DNA from: J089 sp964549745
Lineage (GTDB): Bacteria; Fidelibacterota; Marinisomatia; Marinisomatales; J089
Direction: 5' to 3'
NCBI GenBank assembly: GCA_964549745.1
Contig: CAZJWP010000011.1
Span: 1 to 35,957, forward strand
Length of the DNA: 35,957 bases
The notes beneath the pieces are model-generated. The model made no database searches. It was not told where the DNA came from and worked only from the letters and a program-made list of their open reading frames with translations. Shown here one piece after another: positions 25,152 to 33,710 of this stretch. The position numbers were made by a program, and so were the translations under genes. Numbering within the stretch: position 1 is the stretch's first letter; each line of letters starts with the position of its first letter.

Positions 25152-25952
25152 GTGCCAGAATTTAAGTCATCCGAACTTCTGGCCAGCGCCCGCGAATTTG
25201 CTACTGAAGCAGCTCAATTACTGCTCAAACGCGCCAACCATATAAACAAGATTGATTTTAAAGGTCGTACCGATCTGGTGACGGATGTGGATCGTGAATC
25301 CGAGGAACTCCTCATTAAGCGGATTCAAAATCGATATCCGGACCACGCTATTTTAGCCGAAGAAAGCGGCGCACAGGAACGAAACTCCGAATATACCTGG
25401 GTCATTGATCCGCTGGACGGAACCACCAATTTCGTGCATGGATATCCGGCCTGGGGTGTTTCTGTGGCCGTTACTCGAAACGACGATCCAATTGTCGGTG
25501 TGGTGACCGAATTGCCTCTGAATCGGATATATTCAGGGGCAAAAGGACTTGGTGCCTGGCGTGATGATCAATCCATAAATGTTTCTCATCCAAATTCCCT
25601 GGAGAAATCATTGCTGGTCACCGGATTCGGCTACGAACATGGGGCGCTCTGGAATAAAAACATGGAATTGTTTCGCAGACTCACCGATCGAACACAAGGC
25701 GTCAGGCGTTTAGGTTCGGCTGCAATCGATTGTTGCCACGCTGCCAGCGGTATTGTGGACGGCTACTGGGAACTGGATATCAAGCCCTGGGATGTGGCAG
25801 CCGGCGCGTGTATTGCCAGGGAAGCAGGCGCTCAGATTTGTTCTCCCGGTTATGAACGGTTTTCAATCTATCAACATAATATTCTAATTGCTTCACCGAC
25901 GATCTTCAGTGAACTCAAATCGCTTATAGAAGAAGTATTTACCGGGTCGTAA
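25152..25952 (+). CDS. Inositol monophosphatase family protein
   Basis: A 266-residue Mg2+-dependent phosphatase of the IMPase/SuhB fold. Metal-binding and catalytic motifs are intact: LAEES (Glu70/71), WVIDPLDGTTNFVHG (Asp86, Asp89 and the threonine pair), and IKPWDVAAGACIAREAG with Asp214. The substrate may be inositol-1-phosphate or another sugar phosphate; the family is broad, and a SuhB-like role in rRNA transcription is also possible. Translation starts with GTG at 25152, only 3 bp after the symporter stop and without a clear ribosome site, so it is probably coupled. Its 3' end overlaps the convergent FAH-family gene by 14 bp. Confidence 0.9.
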   Translation: MPEFKSSELLASAREFATEAAQLLLKRANHINKIDFKGRTDLVTDVDRESEELLIKRIQNRYPDHAILAEESGAQERNSEYTWVIDPLDGTTNFVHGYPAWGVSVAVTRNDDPIVGVVTELPLNRIYSGAKGLGAWRDDQSINVSHPNSLEKSLLVTGFGYEHGALWNKNMELFRRLTDRTQGVRRLGSAAIDCCHAASGIVDGYWELDIKPWDVAAGACIAREAGAQICSPGYERFSIYQHNILIASPTIFSELKSLIEEVFTGS

Positions 25953-26586
25953 AACGACCTAGTATGTCCTTGCCCAATCCAACTATCATATCCAAGTCTG
26001 GCTGAAGCGGACCAACACCCTCAGGAGTTCCGGTAAAGATCAAGTCTCCGGGGTAGAGTGTTTGGAATTCCGATATATCGATAATTAACTGTGGAATGGA
26101 AAAAATCATATCTTCCGATTGACCTTCTTGAACACGGACGCCGTTGATCTCCAGCCAGAACGATTGTTCCCATCTAAATTTATCGGGATTTTGAACGTCG
26201 GTCATGACCGCAGACTGGTTAAAACTTTTGGATCGAAACCAGGGCAACCCCTTCGACTTAAAACCGGCTTGCATTTCCCGAAGAGTTAAATCCAGCCCAA
26301 GGGCCAAACCGGACACATAATTCCAAGCTTCCGGTTCGGGAATTTCGGCTCCGCTTTTACCGATAATTACCACAATTTCTAATTCGTGATGAACAAGCTG
26401 CCCTTTGGGAAGCCGTATGACTTTTTCCTGTGTAAATGCAGCAGAACCTTTAGAAAAAACAACAGGATGTCTGGGAATCTCCGCCATCATTTCCTTGGCA
26501 TGATTTCGATAGTTCCGCCCAATGCAATAAATTGTGCCGACGCGTTGTTTGAACCCGTCGGGTAAGATGAATTCAGGATAAATCAT
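25939..26586 (-). CDS. Fumarylacetoacetate hydrolase family protein
   Basis: A 215-residue FAH-superfamily enzyme. Motifs are IYCIGRNYRNHAKEM, HHELEIVVIIGKSG with acidic metal ligands, VSGLALGLDLTLREMQ and YPGDLIFTGTPEGVGPL. It is the short single-domain form typical of 2-keto-acid or acylpyruvate hydrolases and oxaloacetate tautomerase/decarboxylases. The exact substrate cannot be assigned. Its ATG overlaps the stop of the PurL-like gene (ATGA), so the two are tightly co-translated. It converges with the inositol-phosphatase gene with a 14-bp tail-to-tail overlap and no terminator between them. Confidence 0.9.
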   Translation of the reverse strand: MIYPEFILPDGFKQRVGTIYCIGRNYRNHAKEMMAEIPRHPVVFSKGSAAFTQEKVIRLPKGQLVHHELEIVVIIGKSGAEIPEPEAWNYVSGLALGLDLTLREMQAGFKSKGLPWFRSKSFNQSAVMTDVQNPDKFRWEQSFWLEINGVRVQEGQSEDMIFSIPQLIIDISEFQTLYPGDLIFTGTPEGVGPLQPDLDMIVGLGKDILGRFTTR

Positions 26587-28412
26587 TCAGTCTTTAGATC
26601 ATTTACAGATATATCTACCAGATCATTAAATGTAAATCGGCCTGTATCCGTTACCCGGCCCATCGTTGTCGATGGAACTCCAAGAGTCATGCAAATCCGT
26701 TCAAATTCCATGATGTCATTCTCACCAAGGGAAATCATGACCAAACCCTGTGTTTCCCCGAAAAGTAACTCATCTTCCCGCAGTTTTCGCGATAAATGAA
26801 TTCGAGCGCCTAATCCATCATTGCTTTTCATGAGAGCCCGAGTAGCAGCAACCGCCAATCCTCCGGAGCCAATGGAAACTGCGGATTTGATCAATCCACT
26901 CTGAATTCCCTGCATCACAACTTCCTGGATTCGGGATTCCATGTTCAAATCAACGGCAGGCGCCGGTCCTCCCTTTTTATTGTATATTTCCCGGAGGAAA
27001 ACACTCCCGCCTAATTCTCCGCGGTGGCTCCCCAATAGTGATATGAAATCACCTTCATCTTTGAATGAATTGTCCATCAATTGAAAATCCGGTTTGATTC
27101 GGGAATGAACACTGCAATGGAAATCGTAATCTCCACCAATCTGATTGACATTCCGGGTGAGAATTCGAAGTTGGAGATGGCGTACTGTATTGTCCGTTGC
27201 TTCCAGTAACTCACTCCCTTTCCAAAATTCCGGCCCGGATGGATCAGGAAGCCAAAAATTCATGTTAACATACTTTGCTTTAATTCCCTGACAAGTTAAT
27301 TGGCGTACCGCATCCGCAATAAGCATTTGTCCGGCGAATTTGGGATCGATAGATAGAAAATGACTATTTCCGGGTACGGCCGAAACCCAAATGGAATTAT
27401 CGGGCAATTTTGATAAGCCAACGCCCATCTTGATATCTGATTGAGCTACATCCATTGTAATACGTTCCTGGTCCACAGCATGAATAATTTTGACCAGAGT
27501 TTTATTCCAATTCAGTTTTTTTGTCAGATCCTCTACGGACCAATCGGATTCCAATTCCGGTGCAGTTACCGAATGTCCGTGAGTAAAACTTTTCGTCGTA
27601 AAGTCCAGTGCTTCAAGTGAAAGTTGGATTCCCTCAGATTCGCTGACCACATCAGTTTGTGATTGAAAAGTCCCGGCAGCTAAAGGAGATTCAAATCCAC
27701 TAACCGTGAGAGCGTGTTCGATAACAAATTCCATTTCCGGCCACCATATCAGGGCGCCGGGTCCGGAGTAGGTTTTAATATCGGATAAACCATTTTCATC
27801 AAATTGGATTCCAAGATTCACATCCATACAATAGTGAATGAATCGATATAAACATCGATCAGGGAAAAATAGTGACGAGGAATTCCCCTGGATTTCGCGT
27901 ACGCTTTTCAACGCTTTCTGAGTGGAAATCTTTACCAATATCCAGTTGTCTTTATTCTTGGGGGGTGATTTGATGGAATGATCAGAATGGTATATGGTAT
28001 AGGTGCCATGTTCGGGAAATTGAGTGCGATTTAAGGTCCAATGAATACGATTTCGGATAGAATTCCGATCTTCATATTTACCGCTGTTAAGGATCAATTC
28101 CTCCAAGATTCCATCCATTTTGTACGGCCAATATTTTGAGTGCTTAACTTCCTTTATTTGTTTATTTATACTGACTGACCTAATGGATATTATTCGGTCA
28201 TTATCAAGGGATATATTTGGTGAGATCCTTCGTTTTGCATCAGCGTCTAAGCGGTCAAATATTTCATAGTATGTCCGCATTCGCAGCCGTTCGGAATTCA
28301 AGCGTGCCAGCAACTCCGATTCTTCCAAATTGGGAGTTCTGCTGATCATGGATTGGATTGCTTGTGTATCTTTTTCCTTTAGTTGCGGTGCGGGATTGGT
28401 TTTCTTATTCAT
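26583..28412 (-). CDS. Divergent PurL-like (FGAM synthase-related) protein, probably not a canonical enzyme
   Basis: A 609-residue protein. The C-terminal half clearly matches phosphoribosylformylglycinamidine synthase: VPGNSHFLSIDPKFAGQ and AVRQLTCQGIKA (about 347-379), HRGELGGSVFLREIY (463-477), VVMQGIQSGLIKSAV (498-512), GGLAVAATRA (517-526), LLFGETQGLVMISL (549-562) and LGVPSTTMGRV (577-587). The N-terminus SRTPNLEESELLARLNSERL (24-43) aligns with the PurL start, but the catalytic WSEHCSYKSS is replaced by LNSERLRMRT. The expected nucleotide-binding SHNHPS segment is absent, and the DISDGG motif has become SIGSGG. Residues about 70-330 are unrecognised. Loss of FGAM synthase activity is inferred. 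It is coupled to recX upstream (8-bp overlap) and FAH downstream. Confidence 0.7.
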   Translation of the reverse strand: MNKKTNPAPQLKEKDTQAIQSMISRTPNLEESELLARLNSERLRMRTYYEIFDRLDADAKRRISPNISLDNDRIISIRSVSINKQIKEVKHSKYWPYKMDGILEELILNSGKYEDRNSIRNRIHWTLNRTQFPEHGTYTIYHSDHSIKSPPKNKDNWILVKISTQKALKSVREIQGNSSSLFFPDRCLYRFIHYCMDVNLGIQFDENGLSDIKTYSGPGALIWWPEMEFVIEHALTVSGFESPLAAGTFQSQTDVVSESEGIQLSLEALDFTTKSFTHGHSVTAPELESDWSVEDLTKKLNWNKTLVKIIHAVDQERITMDVAQSDIKMGVGLSKLPDNSIWVSAVPGNSHFLSIDPKFAGQMLIADAVRQLTCQGIKAKYVNMNFWLPDPSGPEFWKGSELLEATDNTVRHLQLRILTRNVNQIGGDYDFHCSVHSRIKPDFQLMDNSFKDEGDFISLLGSHRGELGGSVFLREIYNKKGGPAPAVDLNMESRIQEVVMQGIQSGLIKSAVSIGSGGLAVAATRALMKSNDGLGARIHLSRKLREDELLFGETQGLVMISLGENDIMEFERICMTLGVPSTTMGRVTDTGRFTFNDLVDISVNDLKTE

Positions 28413-28893
28413 ATTCTATTTTGAGGTTTAATTCTTGAATCACCGGCTGGATTTGGTCCCAGCTATACCCTTTACGCTGTAAAAATGCAGTTAGCTTGCG
28501 TAACTCTTTAGCAGGGATCTTCTGGTGAGGAGAGATATTTTTTTTGACAAGAAGCAGCTCCAGGGTCGATTCAATCGGAAATTGCGAAAATACCTTCGAT
28601 AGTGTTGATTCAATTGTATGACGGTTTATTCCGAATTCGATTAATTTTCGCTTAAGTACAATAGGCCCAACATGGCGGAGTTTGACTTGATCCCGACTGT
28701 AAGCTAAGGCAAAATCACTATCGTTAATATAGCCCTTCGATTCCAGCTCATCCACCACACGTTCAACCTGCTCAGAATCAAATTCTTTTTCTTTTAAACG
28801 ACGCGCCAATTCAGCATGGCTTCGGGGCCGATAAGCAATGAGACGAAAAGCCGCATCTTTAATAACCTGGTCGTCTACTATCCGGTCACTCAA
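28405..28893 (-). CDS. recX: Regulatory protein RecX
   Basis: A 162-residue protein that modulates RecA filaments. It has the three-helix repeats typical of RecX: AYRPRSHAELARRLKEKEF, VVDELESKGYINDSDFALAYSRDQV, HVGPIVLKRKLIEFGI and the C-terminal repeat LTAFLQRKGYSWDQIQPVI. The start is TTG at 28893 and lacks a visible Shine-Dalgarno; it is the least certain start here. The gene follows recA by 32 bp as in many bacteria, and its last codons overlap the start of the PurL-like gene. Confidence 0.9.
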   Translation of the reverse strand: MSDRIVDDQVIKDAAFRLIAYRPRSHAELARRLKEKEFDSEQVERVVDELESKGYINDSDFALAYSRDQVKLRHVGPIVLKRKLIEFGINRHTIESTLSKVFSQFPIESTLELLLVKKNISPHQKIPAKELRKLTAFLQRKGYSWDQIQPVIQELNLKIEYE

Positions 28894-28925
28894 GGATTGG
28901 GGTCGTTAGGTAATCTGTTTCAGGC

Positions 28926-29942
28926 TCAGGATTTTGCCTTTTCGTCCTCATCCAGCCCCATAAAGCCCTTCACTTTTGTCACGATCTCCTTCATGGTTTC
29001 AGGATTGTCTTTCATGAACATTTTGGCATTTTCACGACCCTGGCCAATTTTTATATCGCCATACGAATACCAGGCACCGGTTTTTTGGACAATATCACCC
29101 TGAAGAGCCAGATCAATGATATCGCCTTCATAAGATATACCGGTTCCATACATAAGGTCGAATTCAGTTGATTTGAAAGGTGGAGCCACTTTGTTCTTCA
29201 CTACTTTGACACGCACCCGGCTTCCCACACTATCCGAACCGTCTTTTAACGTGGTAATACGTCTGATTTCCATACGAATAGACGTATAAAACTTTAGGGC
29301 ACGTCCTCCCGGTGTCGTTTCGGGATTCCCAAACATAACACCGATCTTTTCACGAATCTGATTAATGAATATTACCGATGTATTCGAGCGATGAACCGTT
29401 CCGGTGAGTTTTCGTAATGCTTGCGACATCAATCTTGCCTGGAGACCGACATGCGTGTCACCCATTTCGCCATCCAATTCCGCTTTAGGAACCAGCGCGG
29501 CAACGGAATCAATTACGATCACATCAAGAGCGCCGCTTCGAACTAACGTTTCCGTAATCTCCAGTGCCTGCTCCCCCGAATCCGGTTGAGAAACCAATAA
29601 TTCATCCGTATTTACACCTAACTTCCCGGCATAGATAGGATCCAATGCGTGTTCGGCATCGACGAAGGCGGCGTAACCGCCGCTTTTTTGAGCTTCAGCA
29701 ACAATGTGAAGCGCCAGGGTTGTTTTTCCTGAGGATTCAGGGCCATAGAGTTCAATGATTCGACCCCGGGGAATACCACCGACGCCCAAAGCGACATCCA
29801 AAGATAAACTTCCGGTTGAGATCGTATTACCGGTCCATGTGGGCGTATTGCTTCCCAACCGCATAATGGACCCTTTGCCAAACTGGCGATCGACCTGGCT
29901 TATGGCTAATTCCAGGGCTTTTGCTTTTTTATCATCAGCCAT
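28926..29942 (-). CDS. recA: Recombinase RecA
   Basis: A 338-residue RecA, the central ATP-dependent strand-exchange protein and SOS coprotease. The Walker A motif GPESSGKT lies at 67-74. VFVDAEHALD-type (AAFVDAEHALDP), VIVIDSVAALVP, INQIREKIGVMFGNPETTPGG (L2 loop) and RALKFYTSIRMEIRR are all present. AAGGAG lies within the end of thpR, 8 nt before the ATG. No obvious LexA box is visible just upstream because the gene directly follows thpR, so SOS control at this point is not evident. Confidence 0.99.
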   Translation of the reverse strand: MADDKKAKALELAISQVDRQFGKGSIMRLGSNTPTWTGNTISTGSLSLDVALGVGGIPRGRIIELYGPESSGKTTLALHIVAEAQKSGGYAAFVDAEHALDPIYAGKLGVNTDELLVSQPDSGEQALEITETLVRSGALDVIVIDSVAALVPKAELDGEMGDTHVGLQARLMSQALRKLTGTVHRSNTSVIFINQIREKIGVMFGNPETTPGGRALKFYTSIRMEIRRITTLKDGSDSVGSRVRVKVVKNKVAPPFKSTEFDLMYGTGISYEGDIIDLALQGDIVQKTGAWYSYGDIKIGQGRENAKMFMKDNPETMKEIVTKVKGFMGLDEDEKAKS

Positions 29943-29944
29943 GA

Positions 29945-30529
29945 CTAAATCTCCTTTGGTTTTAATTGATGCGTTTTAAGTACACTGTACACCGGCCCGT
30001 TGGGAAATAATTCACTGCTCATGAAATGCACCTGAGCTACATCAAACGGAATCGGTAGAAAATCAACGTTTAAAAAATCCGAAACATCCGGCGTCCATTT
30101 GGGTGGATATTTTACACGTCCGACGGTAATATGCGGAATGAATGGTTGGTCTTCAGCAGGAAAACCCAGGGGGTCCAGGGCACGGTTAATCTTTGCGGCT
30201 AAAGCCGATATCATTTCCTGATTTTTAGGAACCCCAAACCATAGAATTCGCGGTCGTTCAGGTACCGGAAAACAACCTGTCCCGCGAATCTCTGACTCTA
30301 TCGCAGTTTCACCATTTAAAACTGAAGCCATTGTTCTATTGATTTCGGGGATTGATTCACGCGGCGTATGCCCTAAAAACTTCAATGTGAGATGAATTTG
30401 ACCGGGCCTTACCCAATTCACATTTCCTTTTTTTAAATCAACAGTGGTTTTGGCCATTTTCTGAACGTCAACGACTTGGTTGGGTACCCGGACGGCCAGA
30501 AAAGTTCGGAGAAGATTAGTATCGTTCAT
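29945..30529 (-). CDS. thpR: RNA 2',3'-cyclic phosphodiesterase (ThpR, 2H family)
   Basis: A 194-residue 2H-phosphoesterase. The two catalytic HxT motifs are HLTLKFLG (His46) and HITVGRVK (His133), and the N-terminal LLRTFLAVRVP strand is typical. It hydrolyses 2',3'-cyclic phosphate ends in RNA, and some relatives show 2'-5' ligase activity. It starts within the 3' end of cinA (14-bp overlap) and ends 2 bp before recA. The cinA-thpR-recA order is recurrent in bacteria. Confidence 0.93.
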   Translation of the reverse strand: MNDTNLLRTFLAVRVPNQVVDVQKMAKTTVDLKKGNVNWVRPGQIHLTLKFLGHTPRESIPEINRTMASVLNGETAIESEIRGTGCFPVPERPRILWFGVPKNQEMISALAAKINRALDPLGFPAEDQPFIPHITVGRVKYPPKWTPDVSDFLNVDFLPIPFDVAQVHFMSSELFPNGPVYSVLKTHQLKPKEI

Positions 30530-31739
30530 TGAGCCATTTTCTTAACATATTTAATGCTGCCTGGGAGCTAAGTAATTTATTTGTCTCCCTTTCCTTCGTA
30601 AACTGAAATCGTTTTACCACCGTACCGGCGGCCAGCGCCATACCGATATAAACCAATCCAACCGGTTTCTCCTCTGTGCCCCCGCCCGGTCCGGCAATAC
30701 CCGTAATTCCAATTCCAACATCCGCATGTGTTTTACTCCGAATTCCAGCGGCCATTTCCCGTGCAGTCTCTTCACTAACCGCCCCATGTTTTTTCAAAGT
30801 TTCCTGCTGAACGCCTAACAACCCGACTTTCAGGTTATTGCTGTAACTCACGACTCCACCGACAAAATATTCTGAGCTCCCGGGAGAATTAGTCAGCCGA
30901 TGACTTAACAATCCGCCGGTACAAGATTCGGCAACAGCCAGGGTCAATCCAAATGCCTTTAGCTGGTTTCCCAAAACCATTTCCAGCGTTTGATCATCGG
31001 TTCCGTAATAATAAGGTTTAATCGTTGGCATGATCCGGCGTTCCAGGGATACGATCCAATTCATATTTGAACTGGTGAATCGAAGATCCACACCCGTTAT
31101 CTGCGGTAAAAAGGCAGAAGTTACCTGGTGTTCTGCAGCCTTCAAGTCCATATTGATTTTTTCGGCCAGAGCCGATTCGGATATTCCGGTGGTTCGAACA
31201 GTTTTAACGCAAAGATCAAGTTGGGACGTCGATTTGATCCAGGGCAGAATCGACTTCGTCATCATGGCTTTCATTTCACGAGGAACACCCGGGGTACAAT
31301 AATAGTGTTTCCCATTCTGTTCATAATGCATCCCCCGGGCTGTACCCATGGGATTGGGTACGACTTCACCACGTCCGGGTTTTAATGCTTGATTGCGATT
31401 CAGTTGTGGAATTCCACGACCCAGGTTTTTAAAAACTCCCTGCAGTTGTTCCCAATACTCTTCGTCGAAAACAGGCTTATCATTGAAATAAATGTAAAAT
31501 GCATTGGCTGTGACATCATCATGAGTTGGGCCTAAACCACCGGTCGTGATAATAAGCTGGCACCCCTGAGATACTTCATCCAGTGCCTGAAGAATCGAAT
31601 CAGTCGAGTCACCGATGGTAATATTTTTGGTAATTATTCCCCCAACCTTAGAAACTTCCTGCCCAATCCAGGTTGCATTGGTATTTACGGTAAATCCGCT
31701 TAATAATTCATTTCCGATTGTGATTAGACCAATATTCAT
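30516..31739 (-). CDS. cinA: CinA-family protein (nicotinamide mononucleotide amidohydrolase)
   Basis: About 407 residues from the ATG at 31739, which overlaps the pgpA stop as ATGA. A TTG four codons upstream is less likely. The N-terminal MoCF-type domain (ITIGNELLSGF, ITTGGLGPTHDDVT, CTPGVPREMKAMM) covers about 1-170. The C-terminal deamidase domain has AVAESCTGGLLSHRLTNSPGSSEYF and GITGIAGPGGGTEEKPVGLVY. The C-terminal domain converts nicotinamide mononucleotide to nicotinic acid mononucleotide in pyridine-nucleotide recycling. The family was first named for co-transcription with recA, and it lies two genes upstream of recA here. Confidence 0.95.
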   Translation of the reverse strand: MNIGLITIGNELLSGFTVNTNATWIGQEVSKVGGIITKNITIGDSTDSILQALDEVSQGCQLIITTGGLGPTHDDVTANAFYIYFNDKPVFDEEYWEQLQGVFKNLGRGIPQLNRNQALKPGRGEVVPNPMGTARGMHYEQNGKHYYCTPGVPREMKAMMTKSILPWIKSTSQLDLCVKTVRTTGISESALAEKINMDLKAAEHQVTSAFLPQITGVDLRFTSSNMNWIVSLERRIMPTIKPYYYGTDDQTLEMVLGNQLKAFGLTLAVAESCTGGLLSHRLTNSPGSSEYFVGGVVSYSNNLKVGLLGVQQETLKKHGAVSEETAREMAAGIRSKTHADVGIGITGIAGPGGGTEEKPVGLVYIGMALAAGTVVKRFQFTKERETNKLLSSQAALNMLRKWLNERY

Positions 31740-32239
31740 TTGAGCCCCCAATAGAATAGCTGAGTCACAGCGAGTGCAAAAGCACCGGCTGCTACATCGT
31801 CTAACATGATTCCCAAGCCGCCAGCGAGACGGTCTAATTTACGTATCGGCCAGGGTTTCCAAATATCAAATAGTCGGAAAGAAGCAAAAGCAATGAATCC
31901 GTACAATATGGATTGCGGTAAGAACCAGCAGGCAATCCACTGCCCGACCCATTCATCGATGACCACACTGCCCGGGTCATTAACATTGAAGGCTTTTTCC
32001 GTTTTATCAGCAGCAGATATACCTACAAAAAAGAGAACAATTGTTGCCATGATTAAAGTTTGTGTGGTCAGAACGGGGATGAATAAATACCAAACAACCG
32101 CTGCAACCAGGCTTCCCCAAGTACCTGGAGCAAAGGGTAAATATCCTATATATCCAACCGTGGATAAAGCTTCATACCAACGAAAACGTTTCAAACCCGG
32201 GTCATCGTATGAACTTGCTGATTGATTGCCGGTTTTCAT
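31736..32239 (-). CDS. pgpA: Phosphatidylglycerophosphatase A
   Basis: A membrane phosphatase that makes phosphatidylglycerol from phosphatidylglycerophosphate, the step after PgsA. Visible motifs are TVGYIGYLPFAPGTWGS, VVIDEWVGQWIA and RLFDIWKPWPIRKLDRLAGGLGIMLDDVAAG, with the conserved acidic pairs. The ATG at 32239 gives 167 residues, close to the family norm. A TTG at 32281 would add 14 residues; neither has a strong ribosome site. It overlaps the pgsA 3' end by 38 bp, matching their consecutive functions, and overlaps cinA by four bases. Confidence 0.93.
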   Translation of the reverse strand: MKTGNQSASSYDDPGLKRFRWYEALSTVGYIGYLPFAPGTWGSLVAAVVWYLFIPVLTTQTLIMATIVLFFVGISAADKTEKAFNVNDPGSVVIDEWVGQWIACWFLPQSILYGFIAFASFRLFDIWKPWPIRKLDRLAGGLGIMLDDVAAGAFALAVTQLFYWGLK

Positions 32240-32789
32240 AAATGTAGGTGATTCCGGTGTAGACCGTGAATAATGAGACAAATAACATAAAGTAGTAAAT
32301 AATGTGGTTGGATTTAATAAACAGAATGATTGAATCTAAAACATCAATATTCAATCCACGGATTCCCAGATAGAGAAGGATAAAAATTATAATCGTCAAT
32401 TGGACGGTTGTTTTTACTTTGGCAATTTTACTGGTTAACATGGTGAACCCATTGAATTCCATCGCCATTCGGAGCCCGGTGACAATTAGATCGCGGAAAA
32501 TAACCAAAACGACCATCCAGTATTCGACCACACCCATAACAGCAAAGGAAATAAAAGCGGAACTGACCAAAATTTTATCCGCAAGCGGGTCCAAAAAACG
32601 TCCCTGGGGAGTAACTAAATCATATTTCCTTGCTAAATAGCCATCGTAGGCGTCCGTAATGGACGCTACGATAAAGACAACCAAGGCACCCAGATTGGCT
32701 CCTTTAAAATTGGAAAAGAGTAATAATATGAAAACCGGTGTCAACAAAATTCTGATAATAGTCAGAATATTTGGCAGCGATTTTTTCAT
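32202..32789 (-). CDS. pgsA: CDP-diacylglycerol-glycerol-3-phosphate 3-phosphatidyltransferase
   Basis: A 195-residue inner-membrane enzyme that joins CDP-diacylglycerol and glycerol-3-phosphate into phosphatidylglycerophosphate. The CDP-alcohol phosphatidyltransferase signature D46-x2-D49-G50-x2-A53-R54-x8-G63-x3-D67-x3-D71 is complete (DAYDGYLAR ... GRFLDPLAD). Several hydrophobic helices flank it. It overlaps recR by ATGA and pgpA by 38 bp, so PgsA and PgpA are probably made together; the substrate glycerol-3-phosphate is supplied by GpsA. Confidence 0.95.
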   Translation of the reverse strand: MKKSLPNILTIIRILLTPVFILLLFSNFKGANLGALVVFIVASITDAYDGYLARKYDLVTPQGRFLDPLADKILVSSAFISFAVMGVVEYWMVVLVIFRDLIVTGLRMAMEFNGFTMLTSKIAKVKTTVQLTIIIFILLYLGIRGLNIDVLDSIILFIKSNHIIYYFMLFVSLFTVYTGITYIYENRQSISKFIR

Positions 32790-33379
32790 AACGATGTCCT
32801 TCCTTCAAGTGCACGTGTTATTGTGGCGTCATCAATATAATCTAAATCGCCTCCAACGGGCAACCCCCGTGCTAACCGCGTGACTTGAACTTCGCGCTCT
32901 TTTAGCAATCTACCAAGGTACAAAGCTGTGGTATCGCCTTCGATACTCGGATTGGTTGCCAACACAATTTCCATCCCGGGTGAAACCCGATCCAAAAGCT
33001 GGTTGATACGAAGATCTTCGGGACCAATTCCATCCAGCGGAGAAAGGACTCCACCCAACACGTGATACCGCCCCCGAAATGAATTCGTTCGTTCGAAGGT
33101 TAGGATATCGGCTGCATCTTCTACGACACAGATCAACTGGTCATTTCGCTTTGGATCGCGGCAAATTTGGCAGGGATCGGTTTCTGTGATGGAACCACAA
33201 ACAATGCAAAAATGGATCTTGGTTTTCACGTCAAGAATTGCACGGGCTAAATGGGTTGCTTCATCTTCCGGGCCCTGGAGAATGTGCAACGCTAATCGCT
33301 GCGCCGATTTCTTGCCAATACCCGGAAAACGTGACAGGGCTTCGATTAATTCTGTGAGACTGGCGGGAAAAGCCTGCAA
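32786..33379 (-). CDS. recR: Recombination mediator protein RecR
   Basis: A 197-residue protein that loads RecA with RecF/RecO on gapped DNA. It has the helix-hairpin-helix (LSRFPGIGKKSAQRLALHIL), a four-cysteine zinc site (Cys58, Cys61, Cys70, Cys73) and a Toprim domain (LICVVEDAADILTFE, YHVLGGVLSPLDGIGPE, LATNPSIEGDTTALYL). The start is TTG at 33379, with GGGA about 7 nt upstream, just after the ybaB stop. It belongs to the dnaX-ybaB-recR gene order conserved in many bacteria. Confidence 0.96.
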   Translation of the reverse strand: MQAFPASLTELIEALSRFPGIGKKSAQRLALHILQGPEDEATHLARAILDVKTKIHFCIVCGSITETDPCQICRDPKRNDQLICVVEDAADILTFERTNSFRGRYHVLGGVLSPLDGIGPEDLRINQLLDRVSPGMEIVLATNPSIEGDTTALYLGRLLKEREVQVTRLARGLPVGGDLDYIDDATITRALEGRTSL

Positions 33380-33380
33380 G

Positions 33381-33707
33381 TTACATTCCCGGTATTTTCA
33401 TGTTACCAAGCATATTTCCGGTAACAGCGTTGATCCTGGATTGGGATTCTTCCTGCGCTTTGGTGATGGCTTTATTCACTGCAGAAATGATCAAATCTTC
33501 GACCAGCTCTTTTTCTTCGGAAAGCACAGAAGGATCCAAAGTCAGTTCCAGCAATTCAATTTTTCCATTCATGGAAACCTTCACCATACCGCCGCCGGCA
33601 TCGGTTTCGACAATTAATTCATCCAGTTGATCCTGAACATTTTGGATACGTTTCTGTACATCTTGTGCTTGTTTTAATATATTAGACATGTTGTTTTTAT
33701 TGAACAT
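33381..33707 (-). CDS. YbaB/EbfC nucleoid-associated protein
   Basis: A 108-residue DNA-binding protein of the YbaB/EbfC family. It has the core NILKQAQDVQKRIQNVQDQL, VETDAGGGMVKVSMNGKIELLELTLDP and EDLIISAVNKAITKAQEES. It forms homodimers that bind DNA broadly and is placed between dnaX and recR. The ATG at 33707 is supported by AAAGGTAA, part of the dnaX stop; an internal ATG six codons on is an alternative. Confidence 0.93.
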   Translation of the reverse strand: MFNKNNMSNILKQAQDVQKRIQNVQDQLDELIVETDAGGGMVKVSMNGKIELLELTLDPSVLSEEKELVEDLIISAVNKAITKAQEESQSRINAVTGNMLGNMKIPGM

Positions 33708-33710
33708 GGG

